35,235 bases of DNA from an uncultured Pelagibacteraceae bacterium. GTDB taxonomy: Bacteria; Pseudomonadota; Alphaproteobacteria; Pelagibacterales; Pelagibacteraceae. The notes under the pieces were generated by a model. That model saw only the letters and a program-made list of their open reading frames with translations. It made no database searches and was not told where the DNA came from. Shown here one piece after another: positions 23,695 to 31,542 of the stretch. The stretch is taken from NCBI GenBank assembly GCA_902560685.1, contig CACEMT010000011.1, forward strand, positions 1 through 35,235. Direction: 5' to 3'. Every line of letters begins with the position of its first letter. The first letter of the stretch is position 1. The position numbers were made by a program, and so were the translations under genes.

Positions 23695-24627
23695 ATGAAA
23701 AAAATATTTATAATTTATTTTCTTATATTTTTTTGTTTTTTTAGTCAAGTAAACTCAAAAATAAGTAGCTACAGCAGAGGCCAAGAAGTTTCAGGATTTA
23801 TAAAACTAAATAATAAAATTAAATTTAATTTACCAAAAGGAAAGTGGGAAGTATTTGATAGATACATAGATTCTGGTTATGGAATGCAATGGAATCTTAT
23901 TAGTTTAGGTAGAATTGAAAATAATGAATTGATTGAAATTTTAGAAATTGGCTATTCTAATTTAGCAGGAGCATTTGTAAAATATGTAGATCATGGATTA
24001 AACGAAATAATGTTCAAAAATAAATATGATGGATGTTATGAAAGACCAGAATATTATTTATTAGAATTATTTAAAAAGGGTGTAACACATAATTGTTTTA
24101 GAATTCGCCATTTTGATGTTTTTAAAGAATTAAACAATCCTGACGATATAACTGCAAAAGGATATTTAGCTCCATTAAAACAGTACTTAAGAAGTAATAG
24201 CGATGTAACAATCCCTAAGGTTGGCTTAAGTAGTTTTCATAGTTATTTTTCAAGAACAGCGGGTGGAAATTGGTTTCTTGTACAATATTTGATAAATCCT
24301 AAATATTTAAATGGACCAGAAAATAATTTTTTTACTGAGGAAACATCTGAGTATCATAAACAAAACATTAATAGGTTTTCAGACCACAAAAAAACTATGG
24401 AAAAATGGATTTCTATTTCAGCAAAAAGACATAAAGAAATAGAAATAATTTCTAATTCAAAATCACATCATAAACTACAATTAGATAAATATATTTTTGC
24501 AGATAGCCTAGAATTACAAAGTGATGAATTAGTTGATCAAATAAAAAAATTGAATGAATTATACAAAAGCGGTGTACTATCAAAAGAAGAGTTTGAAAAA
24601 GCAAAAAGCAAAATACTAAATCAATAA
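23695..24627 (+). CDS. Exported protein with C-terminal SHOCT-like motif, unknown function
   Basis: Not recognised beyond its ends. A 310-residue product begins with a signal peptide (about 1-21, FIIYFLIFFCFFSQVNS) and ends with LNELYKSGVLSKEEFEKAKSKIL split across about 288-308, the short helical SHOCT motif often found at the ends of oligomeric or membrane-associated proteins. The centre (FNLPKGKWEVFDRY, then a mixed strand/helix region with YFSRTAGGNWFLVQYLINP) has no family I know. It starts directly at the preceding stop (TAAATG) and ends one base before mtnA, so it belongs to the same transcript. The preceding gene is also exported, so the two may act together in the periplasm. Confidence 0.65.
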   Translation: MKKIFIIYFLIFFCFFSQVNSKISSYSRGQEVSGFIKLNNKIKFNLPKGKWEVFDRYIDSGYGMQWNLISLGRIENNELIEILEIGYSNLAGAFVKYVDHGLNEIMFKNKYDGCYERPEYYLLELFKKGVTHNCFRIRHFDVFKELNNPDDITAKGYLAPLKQYLRSNSDVTIPKVGLSSFHSYFSRTAGGNWFLVQYLINPKYLNGPENNFFTEETSEYHKQNINRFSDHKKTMEKWISISAKRHKEIEIISNSKSHHKLQLDKYIFADSLELQSDELVDQIKKLNELYKSGVLSKEEFEKAKSKILNQ

Positions 24628-24628
24628 A

Positions 24629-25699
24629 ATGAAAATTGAAGGTAAAGAATATCGAACAATCTGGTTTGAAAATAATGTTGTAAAAATTATTGACCAAACA
24701 AAGCTTCCTCATCAATTTATTATAAAAGATCTTAAAACAGTAAAAGATGCAATAAATGCTATAAAAATTATGGAGGTTAGAGGGGCGCCTTTAATAGGAG
24801 CAACCGCTGCTTACGGATTAGTTTTAGCAATTATTGAAAATAATGATCAATCTTTTTTAAAAAAATCTGCAGAAAATTTAATTAATTCAAGGCCAACGGC
24901 AATAAATTTAAAGTGGGCAGTTGATAGAATAATAAAAAAATTATCAGGAGTTAATAGTGATAAAGTTTTAGAAATTGCAATAAATGAAGCAAAAGAGATT
25001 TGCGAAGAAGATGTTAAATTTTGTAAAAATATTGGATTAAATGGTCTTAAAATTATTGAAGAAATTTATGGTAAAAAAAAAGATACAGTAAACATTTTAA
25101 CTCATTGTAATGCTGGATGGCTTGCAACAATTAATTGGGGAACCGCAACTTCTCCTATTTATCATGCACATAAAAAAGGAATACCAGTTCATGTATGGGC
25201 TGATGAGACAAGACCAAGAAATCAAGGAGCTAATTTAACTTCTTATGAATTAAATGAAGAGAATATACCTAACACTATTATTGCAGATAATACTGGAGGT
25301 ATCTTAATGCAAAGAGGAGAAGTAGATATGTGTATTGTTGGAACAGATAGAACTTTAGCAAATGGAGACGTTTGTAATAAAATTGGAACATATTTAAAAG
25401 CATTGGCAGCTAAAGATAACAATGTTCCCTTTTACGTAGCTTTACCTAGCTCAACAATTGATTGGGATATTAAAAATTATAAAGACATACCAATAGAAGA
25501 AAGAAATTCAGAAGAACTATCTCATATAGAAGGATTGGACGAAAATGGAAATGTTAAAAAAATCCAAATTTATCCAAAAAAAAGTAAATCGATGAATTTA
25601 GCTTTTGATGTAACACCTGCAAAATATGTTACAGGATTAATTACCGAAAAAGGTGTATGTGAAGCATCAGAAAAAGGATTAAAGGATTTATTTGAATGA
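24629..25699 (+). CDS. mtnA: Methylthioribose-1-phosphate isomerase
   Basis: A 356-residue enzyme isomerising 5-methylthioribose-1-phosphate to 5-methylthioribulose-1-phosphate, the step after MtnP. Diagnostic stretches: MEVRGAPLIGATAAYGL (48-64), RPTAINLKWAVDR, ILTHCNAGWLATINWGTATSPIY with the catalytic C160, ADETRPRNQGANLTSYEL, and CIVGTDRTLANGDVCNKIGTY with catalytic D240. These agree with the known MtnA catalytic pair and separate it from the related eIF2B subunits. Its stop overlaps the aldolase start by 4 bp. Confidence 0.95.
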   Translation: MKIEGKEYRTIWFENNVVKIIDQTKLPHQFIIKDLKTVKDAINAIKIMEVRGAPLIGATAAYGLVLAIIENNDQSFLKKSAENLINSRPTAINLKWAVDRIIKKLSGVNSDKVLEIAINEAKEICEEDVKFCKNIGLNGLKIIEEIYGKKKDTVNILTHCNAGWLATINWGTATSPIYHAHKKGIPVHVWADETRPRNQGANLTSYELNEENIPNTIIADNTGGILMQRGEVDMCIVGTDRTLANGDVCNKIGTYLKALAAKDNNVPFYVALPSSTIDWDIKNYKDIPIEERNSEELSHIEGLDENGNVKKIQIYPKKSKSMNLAFDVTPAKYVTGLITEKGVCEASEKGLKDLFE

Positions 25700-26361
25700 A
25701 AAATGTAAAAGAAAGAGAAGACATAATAAAATATGCACTTATGTTGAATACTACAAATTTATCTCCTCTTAGATCTGGAAATCTTTCTATAAGAGTAATA
25801 GAAAATGATGTTGAAGGATTTCTTTTAACACCTTCTGGAATTAAATACGAAACTCTTAAACCAGAAGATATTGTTTTTCTTGCCTTAGAAGAAAAATATG
25901 ACAATCTAAAAATGTTTAATTCTGGATTAAATCCATCTTCTGAATGGCGTTTTCATCAAGATGTTTATATAAAAAAAAGAGAGGCAAAAGCTATTGTTCA
26001 CGCCCATTCTCCTCATGCTACGGCAGTTTCAACTCACGGTAAATCAATTCCTGCCTTTCATTATATGGTCGCTCTCGCAGGTGGAGACGATATTAAATGT
26101 GCCGAATATGCAACCTTTGGTACACCAGACTTATCAATAAATATTATTAAAGCTTTAGAAAAGAGAAAAGGTTGTCTGATGTCAAATCATGGACAGATAA
26201 CAATTGGCGGAACTTTAAAACAAGCTTTTGAATTAGCACAAGAGATAGAAAATATTTGTCATCAATACATAATTGCATTAAAGTTAGGTCAACCTAAGAT
26301 TCTATCATCAACAGAGATGAGTAAAATTTTGGATAAGATAATTCATTATAAAAAGGGTTAA
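25696..26361 (+). CDS. Class II aldolase, probable methylthioribulose-1-phosphate aldolase (DHAP-shunt type)
   Basis: A 221-residue zinc-dependent class II aldolase/adducin-fold protein. Metal and catalytic residues are visible: SSEWRFH with E83, IVHAHSPHAT with H102 and H104, and LMSNHGQI with H165, plus SPLRSGNLSIR at the substrate phosphate site and PAFHYMVALAGG. Following mtnA by overlap, it most plausibly cleaves methylthioribulose-1-phosphate to DHAP and methylthioacetaldehyde, as described for the MTA/5'-deoxyadenosine DHAP shunt of Rhodospirillum and some E. coli. MtnB dehydratase has the same fold, but the FucA-like motifs and the absence of mtnC/D beside it favour an aldolase. Activity is inferred from context. 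Confidence 0.78.
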   Translation: MKNVKEREDIIKYALMLNTTNLSPLRSGNLSIRVIENDVEGFLLTPSGIKYETLKPEDIVFLALEEKYDNLKMFNSGLNPSSEWRFHQDVYIKKREAKAIVHAHSPHATAVSTHGKSIPAFHYMVALAGGDDIKCAEYATFGTPDLSINIIKALEKRKGCLMSNHGQITIGGTLKQAFELAQEIENICHQYIIALKLGQPKILSSTEMSKILDKIIHYKKG

Positions 26362-26376
26362 CTTTTTATAATTTAT

Positions 26377-26385
26377 AGAGGGGGA
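26377..26385 (+). promoter_or_regulatory. Strong ribosome binding site of the speD-speE fusion gene
   Basis: GAGGGGGAT lies just before the ATG at 26387, after a 25-bp gap from the aldolase stop. It is the most G-rich ribosome site in the window and implies efficient, independent initiation. Confidence 0.65.
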
Positions 26386-26386
26386 T

Positions 26387-27427
26387 ATGATTAAAGTAGG
26401 GGAGCATGTTACTCTAGATATAATTGGTACAAAGAAAGAATACGATGCATCTTTCTTTGAAGGTTTAGTTCATAAAATTGCAGAAAAAGCCAAAGTAACA
26501 GTTTTAAATATAGCAAAATACAAATTTGAACCTCAAGGATTTACTTTAGTAGCATTGTTGGCGGAAAGTCATATTAGTTTTCATACTTATCCAGAAAAAG
26601 GAATCATTAGTTTTGACTTTTATACTTGTGGAACAGTCGCACCTTCAATTGCATTAGATGTTATAAAAAAAGAAATTGAACATAAAAGAATAATAAAAAA
26701 AGAATTAAATAGAGATACAATTTCTTTTTACTATGACAACACAAGCACAAAAGGATTAAAAAAAAATTATCTAGTAAAAGATGTTATTGAAGACTTTAAA
26801 TCAAAAGTAGGACAGCACATAGAAATATTAGATTTAGTAGAATATGGAAAATCATTGTTCATAGATGGTGATTTGCAAGTAGCGGAGAGCGATGAGCATA
26901 TATATAGTGGAACATTTGTAAATTCTGCAATGAAATTGAATAAAAGCAAAGACAGAGCAGCAATTATCGGTGGAGGCGATGGAGGAGTTGCAAGAGAATG
27001 TATAGCAAAAGGATTTGGATTTATTGATTGGTATGAGTTAGATCCTGAAGTTGTTGAGGTTTGTAAAAAACATATTGGTTCCATAGGTAAAAATGCAACT
27101 GAAAAGAATTCTGTTAAATGTGTTTGGGGAGATGCATTTGAAAGCATTAAAAAAGTCGAAGATGACAGTTATGATAAGATATTTATTGATTTAAATGATG
27201 ATCAGTTTTGCATAGATCTTGCAGCAAAAAATATGAATTCTCTAGTCAGAATTCTTAAACCTGATGGAGTAATAACAGCTCAAGTTGGAAGCCAAGATAA
27301 AAAACCAAAACAAGTAGATAATTGGCTAAATGTATTTAATAAAAATTTCGGTAATGCTACCTTAGATAGAGTATATATCCCAAGCTTTGATAGTTCTTGG
27401 AACTTTTACTCATCAATTAACCATTAA
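26387..27427 (+). CDS. AdoMet decarboxylase-spermidine synthase fusion
   Basis: A 346-residue fusion of two polyamine enzymes. Residues 1-115 are a class 1B S-adenosylmethionine decarboxylase: LLAESHISFHTYPEKG contains the E60-S61 self-cleavage site that yields the pyruvoyl group, with catalytic H66 and C81 (FDFYTCG), exactly spaced as in Thermotoga SpeD. Residues about 125-346 are an aminopropyltransferase: LQVAESDEHIY, IIGGGDGGVAREC (193-205), YELDPEVVEV and IFIDLNDD. The usual IYHE motif is IYSG here, so amine specificity may differ from spermidine synthase. The fusion makes decarboxylated AdoMet and uses it in one chain, releasing methylthioadenosine, the substrate of mtnP four genes upstream. 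Self-processing should yield an N-terminal beta chain and an alpha-SpeE chain. Confidence 0.9.
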   Translation: MIKVGEHVTLDIIGTKKEYDASFFEGLVHKIAEKAKVTVLNIAKYKFEPQGFTLVALLAESHISFHTYPEKGIISFDFYTCGTVAPSIALDVIKKEIEHKRIIKKELNRDTISFYYDNTSTKGLKKNYLVKDVIEDFKSKVGQHIEILDLVEYGKSLFIDGDLQVAESDEHIYSGTFVNSAMKLNKSKDRAAIIGGGDGGVARECIAKGFGFIDWYELDPEVVEVCKKHIGSIGKNATEKNSVKCVWGDAFESIKKVEDDSYDKIFIDLNDDQFCIDLAAKNMNSLVRILKPDGVITAQVGSQDKKPKQVDNWLNVFNKNFGNATLDRVYIPSFDSSWNFYSSINH

Positions 27428-27486
27428 TTTTATCTTTTTAAATCTTAAATTTTGTGGAATAATGTATTTTAATTAATATTAATTAT

Positions 27487-27493
27487 AGGGGAA
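27487..27493 (+). promoter_or_regulatory. Ribosome binding site of the amino-acid binding protein gene
   Basis: AGGGGAA four bases before the ATG at 27498. The 70-bp gap upstream (27428-27497) is very AT-rich and must hold the promoter, but no pair of elements stands out clearly. Confidence 0.55.
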
Positions 27494-27497
27494 AACA

Positions 27498-28361
27498 ATG
27501 AAATTAAAAAAAATTATATTAAGCATTTTTGCTTCAATATTTCTTTTTAGTTCAACTCTATCAGCAGATACAATTAGAATTGCAACTGAGGGCGCTTACC
27601 CTCCGTGGAACTCTAAATCTGAAGACGGAAAGCTAATAGGGTTTGAAGTTGAACTTGCAAATTGGCTTTGTATATACATGGCAAGAGATTGCAAAATTGT
27701 TGAACAAGATTGGGATGGAATGATTCCAGCACTAAGAATGAGAAAATACGATGCTATTATGGCAGGTATGTCTATTACTGATGAAAGAAAAAAAGTAATA
27801 ACTTTTTCTCAAGGATATGCGGATGAAGTTGCATCACTTGCTGTTATGAAAGGTTCTGATCTTGAAGGAATGGATACTCCTGAAGGTATAAACTTATCTT
27901 TAGGTGGTAAAGACGTTAAGGCTGCTCTTAAAACTATTACAGGAGCTTTAGCTGGTAAAACTGTTTGTACACAAACTGGAACTATTCACCAAAACTTTTT
28001 AGAGTCAGGTGACGTAGGATCAGTTGATGTTAGAACTTACAAAACTCAAGATGAAGTTAATCTAGATTTATCTGCTGGTAGATGTGATGCAGCATTAGCT
28101 GCAGCAGTAGCATTTACTGATTATGCTGAAAAATCTGGAAAAGCTGTTGTGTTAGTTGGACCTACTTTCTCTGGTGGACATTTTGGAAACGGAGTAGGCG
28201 TTGGTTTAAGACAAGAAGCACAATTTGGTTCAGACTCTGCTCTTGGAAAAAGAGATGCTCAACTACTTAAAGATTTCAATAAAGCTATTGATGAAGCAAG
28301 AAAAGCTGGAAAAATTAGCGAACTTGCAACTAAGTGGTTTGGTTTTGACGCATCAATGTAA
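27498..28361 (+). CDS. Amino-acid/opine-type ABC transporter periplasmic binding protein
   Basis: A 287-residue exported solute-binding protein of family 3. Signal peptide 1-22 (cleaved near LSA-D) precedes IRIATEGAYPPWNSKSEDGKLIGFEVELA, the classical opening of HisJ/ArgT/OccT proteins, then DWDGMIPALRMRKYDAIMAGMSITDERKK with the carboxylate-binding region, VCTQTGTIHQNFLE, and DLSAGRCDAALAA. The features lean to the lysine/arginine/ornithine or octopine subgroup; a basic amino acid or opine-like substrate is likely but not certain. Two cysteines near 58 and 66 may form a disulfide. Good ribosome site; followed directly by a terminator, so it is expected to outnumber its permeases. Confidence 0.85.
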   Translation: MKLKKIILSIFASIFLFSSTLSADTIRIATEGAYPPWNSKSEDGKLIGFEVELANWLCIYMARDCKIVEQDWDGMIPALRMRKYDAIMAGMSITDERKKVITFSQGYADEVASLAVMKGSDLEGMDTPEGINLSLGGKDVKAALKTITGALAGKTVCTQTGTIHQNFLESGDVGSVDVRTYKTQDEVNLDLSAGRCDAALAAAVAFTDYAEKSGKAVVLVGPTFSGGHFGNGVGVGLRQEAQFGSDSALGKRDAQLLKDFNKAIDEARKAGKISELATKWFGFDASM

Positions 28362-28372
28362 ATTTAAAATTT

Positions 28373-28400
28373 AAAAGGCGGTTAATTTAAACCGCCTTTT
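28373..28400 (+). terminator. Rho-independent terminator between binding-protein and permease genes
   Basis: An 11-bp perfect stem (28373-28383 with 28390-28400) with 6-nt loop and TTTT tail, 12 bp after the binding-protein stop. The tail is only 3 bp from the permease ATG at 28404, so the hairpin also covers the place where its ribosome site should be. It probably reduces both readthrough and translation of the permeases. Confidence 0.88.
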
Positions 28401-28403
28401 ATC

Positions 28404-29096
28404 ATGGACTTAATATCATTTGGAGATAACGGTTGGGGTGATGAGCTTTTTGTAGCCACACTCATGACAATTGCTGTTGCAATTACAGCCATGTTAATTG
28501 GTTTTTTATTTGCATTAGTATTTACACCCTTAAAACTTTCAAAATATAAAATTCTTAATTTAATTGCTAATTTTTACACCACAGTTGTAAGGGGAGTCCC
28601 TGAACTTTTGGTTATTTACCTTTTCTTTTTTGGTGGAAGTGGAGCAATTATGTATGTTGCTCAAATTTTTGGCTATTATGATTATATAGAAATCAATGCT
28701 TTTTTAACTGGCGCTATTTCAATTGGAATTATTTCTGGAGCTTATTCTACAGAAGTTTTTAGAGGAGCAATTCAATCTATAGACAAAGGTCAGTTCGAAG
28801 CTTGTCATGTTTTAGGTTTAAAAAAATATATATATTTTTTTAAAGTAATTATGCCTCAAATGTTAAGATTGGCGATACCTAACTTAAGTAATGTTTGGCA
28901 AATAACTTTAAAAGATACATCTTTAATTTCTGTTACTGGACTAGTTGAGATTATGAGACAATCTTATATTGCAGCAGGATCAACCAGAGATCCACTTTTC
29001 TTTTACTCTTTTGCTGCACTTTTATATTTAATGCTCACATATCTAAGTATGAAATTTATTAATAAATTGGAAAAAAACTATAGCAGAGGATATTGA
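28404..29096 (+). CDS. Amino-acid ABC transporter permease (HisQ/OccQ type)
   Basis: A 230-residue integral membrane protein with about five membrane segments. VVRGVPELLVIYLFFFGG near 60-77 and the EAA loop EACHVLGLKKYIYFFKVIMPQMLRLAIPNL (about 131-160) are characteristic of the polar amino acid permeases; AYSTEVFRGAIQSI precedes it. Start immediately follows the terminator hairpin, with no usable Shine-Dalgarno. The second permease overlaps by 4 bp, and the two probably form a heterodimer. Substrate follows the linked binding protein. Confidence 0.88.
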   Translation: MDLISFGDNGWGDELFVATLMTIAVAITAMLIGFLFALVFTPLKLSKYKILNLIANFYTTVVRGVPELLVIYLFFFGGSGAIMYVAQIFGYYDYIEINAFLTGAISIGIISGAYSTEVFRGAIQSIDKGQFEACHVLGLKKYIYFFKVIMPQMLRLAIPNLSNVWQITLKDTSLISVTGLVEIMRQSYIAAGSTRDPLFFYSFAALLYLMLTYLSMKFINKLEKNYSRGY

Positions 29097-29770
29097 TGGA
29101 TTTAGAATTAATAATAACAAGTTTTCCAAAATTACTTAGCGCAACAGTAGTAACTTTAAAACTTTTATCTGCATCATTATTTTTTGGTTTATTTTTAGGA
29201 TTATTTTTTGCAATTTTAAGATTAAATAAAAATAAATTAATAAGTGGTTTTGCATATGGATATTCATATGTTTTTAGGGGAACACCACTTTTAGTTCAGA
29301 TATTTATTATTTATTTTGGCCTTGGACAAATCGAATATTTAAGAACAACTTTTTTATGGGTTATCTTAAAAGAACCTTATTGGTGTGCAATTATCGCATT
29401 TTCATTAAATACTGGTGCATATACATCAGAGATACTTAGATCAGCATTTGAAACGATAAAACCAGGTATAATTGAAGCTGGTAGAAGTTTAGGATTAAAT
29501 AAAATGTTTATTTTTACAAAAATTCAAATTCCAATAGCAATTAAACAGTCTTTACCCGCTTATGGTAACGAAATAATATTAATGTTAAAAGGAACTTCTC
29601 TTGCAAGTACTGTAACTCTTTTAGATATAACCGGTGTTGCAAAATTTATAATTTCTACAACTTTTAGACCTATTGAAGTATTTATAGTTGCTGGGAGTAT
29701 TTATTTATTTATTACGTTTCTGGTTCACAACTTAATAAAATATTTAGAAAAAAAATACAGATATCAATAA
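29093..29770 (+). CDS. Amino-acid ABC transporter permease (HisM/OccM type)
   Basis: A 225-residue inner-membrane protein paired with the upstream permease. Features: YVFRGTPLLVQIFIIYFGLGQ (about 59-79), AFSLNTGAYTSEILRSAFETI, and the EAA loop EAGRSLGLNKMFIFTKIQIPIAIKQSLPAYGNE, typical of HisM. It begins within the stop of the first permease (ATGA). No ATPase gene follows: the next gene is on the opposite strand, with its end overlapping this one by 7 bp. The ATPase must come from elsewhere in the genome. Confidence 0.88.
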   Translation: MMDLELIITSFPKLLSATVVTLKLLSASLFFGLFLGLFFAILRLNKNKLISGFAYGYSYVFRGTPLLVQIFIIYFGLGQIEYLRTTFLWVILKEPYWCAIIAFSLNTGAYTSEILRSAFETIKPGIIEAGRSLGLNKMFIFTKIQIPIAIKQSLPAYGNEIILMLKGTSLASTVTLLDITGVAKFIISTTFRPIEVFIVAGSIYLFITFLVHNLIKYLEKKYRYQ

Positions 29771-30153
29771 TTAGTATATTCTTTAATTTCTTTTATTTTT
29801 GATCCCGTGTGATTGTTTATATCTAATTTGATTTTAGCTCGAGTATCGTTAAGAAAATGAATATCTCTAGACAATCTAATAAATTCCTCTCCAAAATTTG
29901 AAACTTTTTCACATTTTCTTTTATCATCTTCAATAATCCACAATTTTGAATTGATATTTTTTAAGGCTATAAAAAATTTTTCTAATTTTACATCCATTTT
30001 TACATTTTTTTCTAGTTCATTTTTTAAAACTTTATATTCTTCATTTATAAAATTAAGCTTTTCGGAGTCTTTAATTCTGTCTTTTTTAATTTCCAAAATG
30101 GATATTTTATCAAAAAGCTCTCCAACAGATACTTCAACTAGAATTTTATTCAT
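29764..30153 (-). CDS. Small helical protein resembling DUF6165, linked to glycan genes
   Basis: A 129-residue soluble protein whose start VEVSVGELFDKISILEIKKDRI and later charged helices with FIALKNINSKLWIIEDDKRKC match my recollection of family DUF6165, whose members sit among lipopolysaccharide and glycosyltransferase genes. No catalytic motif, signal peptide or membrane segment; mostly alpha-helical and highly charged, possibly a coiled coil. It diverges from a family 9 glycosyltransferase (32 bp between starts), consistent with that setting. Function unknown; the family name is from memory. Confidence 0.6.
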   Translation of the reverse strand: MNKILVEVSVGELFDKISILEIKKDRIKDSEKLNFINEEYKVLKNELEKNVKMDVKLEKFFIALKNINSKLWIIEDDKRKCEKVSNFGEEFIRLSRDIHFLNDTRAKIKLDINNHTGSKIKEIKEYTNY

Positions 30154-30185
30154 AAAATTTTATAGTGTGTTAAGTTGTTAAAAAT

Positions 30186-31121
30186 ATGTCTAATATTTTA
30201 ATAATAAAACACGGCTCTTTAGGAGATATAGCTCAAGCCTGTGGTGCAATTCAAGATATATCTGAGAAACATAATAGCGATAAAATATATCTTTTAACCA
30301 CAAAGCCATATTTTGACTTATTTAAAAAAAATCCCCATTTAACAGATGTAATATTAGATAAGAGGCAATCTAGATTTAATTTAATTTATCTTTATTTTTT
30401 AATGAGAAAAATAAAAAAATTAAAAATTTCAAAGGTTTATGATTTGCAAAATTCTTCTAGAACAAGTTTTTATAAAAAAATTTTATTTCCAAATTCAAAT
30501 TTTAATACCTGGTCTTCATCTGAAACAACACTTCCAAAAGATAAAACAAAAGAGGAATTTGATAAAAAATCTGTTCTGGAGAGATTTAACCATCAACTAC
30601 AAACTTCAGAAATAAATACTAAACATACAATGTTTCCCGATTTTTCTTGGAGTTGTACCGATATATCCAAAATAAAATCAGAGTATAAATTAGAAAAGTA
30701 TATTCTTTTATTTCCATTTTGCTCACCTCATCTTACTCAAAAAAAATGGCCTTATTACAACGAACTAATTGAAAAAGTAAAAAGTCAATATAATAATCAA
30801 TATAAAATTGTAGTAGCTCCGGGACCAGATGAAATTAACGACGCAAAAGATATTAATGCATTATGTATTTTAGATAACGGAAAAGCTTTAGATATTTCTC
30901 AACTTTCGTCATTAATTAAAGATAGTTCATTTGTAATTGCAAATGATACAGGTCCTGCACATATGGCAGCACATTTAGGAGCCAAAGGTTTAACTTTATT
31001 TGGATCTCATACAACAGCTTACAAAGTAAGTATTGAAAGAGAGAACTTTAAAGCAATTCAAGTTAATGATTTAGCTAAACTATCTACGGATAAAATTTTG
31101 GAAAAAATTAATTTAAACTAA
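30186..31121 (+). CDS. GT9-family (heptosyltransferase-like) glycosyltransferase
   Basis: A 311-residue GT-B protein. ILIIKHGSLGDIAQACGAI (4-22) is the N-terminal signature of RfaC/RfaF/WaaQ-type ADP-heptose transferases, and VIANDTGPAHMAAHLGAKGLTLFGSH (about 248-273) is their nucleotide-sugar site. VAPGPDE and LPFCSPHL-like strands (LLFPFCSPH) lie between. Members usually add heptose or a related sugar to lipopolysaccharide core on the inner face of the membrane. Several family positions are diverged, so heptose is not assured. Convergent with the membrane protein gene via a 4-bp interlocked stop. Confidence 0.85.
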   Translation: MSNILIIKHGSLGDIAQACGAIQDISEKHNSDKIYLLTTKPYFDLFKKNPHLTDVILDKRQSRFNLIYLYFLMRKIKKLKISKVYDLQNSSRTSFYKKILFPNSNFNTWSSSETTLPKDKTKEEFDKKSVLERFNHQLQTSEINTKHTMFPDFSWSCTDISKIKSEYKLEKYILLFPFCSPHLTQKKWPYYNELIEKVKSQYNNQYKIVVAPGPDEINDAKDINALCILDNGKALDISQLSSLIKDSSFVIANDTGPAHMAAHLGAKGLTLFGSHTTAYKVSIERENFKAIQVNDLAKLSTDKILEKINLN

Positions 31122-31531
31122 ATATAAATTTTATCAGACAATCCGAAAATAAGAATTGCACTTAAAATTGTGAAAACTAATGGTGCAATTACACCTTCGT
31201 TTGAGTCATTTTTTATTCCAGTTTTATCAATCTTTATAGAATAAGTATTCACTAAAAAGATGCATAAGTTTTGTACAAAAACTAAGTTAAAAAATCCCCA
31301 TGTTCCCTCAACTCCTCCTGGTCTAACAAACATAATGTAAATTGCCATTAAGACTGCGCCGAGAAAAAGAGCTCCACACATTCTCATCATAGTAGATGCT
31401 GTTTCATCTATTTGAAATTTTTCACGAAATTTTTTTGTTCCTATTATTAATTGGAAAGCGTAAACACCTAATCCAATAAAATGAACTAAGAAAATTATTA
31501 AGTAGATTATTCCATTAAATTTTTCGATCAT
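31118..31531 (-). CDS. Four-helix integral membrane protein, unknown function
   Basis: Not recognised. The 137-residue product has four predicted membrane segments (about 7-29, 49-67, 77-96 and 113-131), connected by short loops; GTKKFREKFQIDE lies in the first loop and FVRPGGVEGTWGFFN in the second. No signal peptide or catalytic motif. It lies 11 bp after the end of the GT4 glycosyltransferase gene on the same strand and is probably cotranscribed with it. Stop is TAG and interlocks with that of the GT9 gene. Confidence 0.6.
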   Translation of the reverse strand: MIEKFNGIIYLIIFLVHFIGLGVYAFQLIIGTKKFREKFQIDETASTMMRMCGALFLGAVLMAIYIMFVRPGGVEGTWGFFNLVFVQNLCIFLVNTYSIKIDKTGIKNDSNEGVIAPLVFTILSAILIFGLSDKIYI

Positions 31532-31542
31532 TATTTATCTTA

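Noticed and set aside
25696..26361. MtnB methylthioribulose-1-phosphate dehydratase
   Set aside because: Same superfamily, but FucA-like motifs (SGNLSIR, SSEWRFH, HYMVALAGG) and lack of mtnC/mtnD next to it favour an aldolase; kept only as an alternative.
26767..27147. Reverse-strand open frame of 126 codons inside the speD-speE fusion
   Set aside because: Antisense to conserved catalytic stretches, Ser/Pro/Thr-rich composition typical of a shadow frame.
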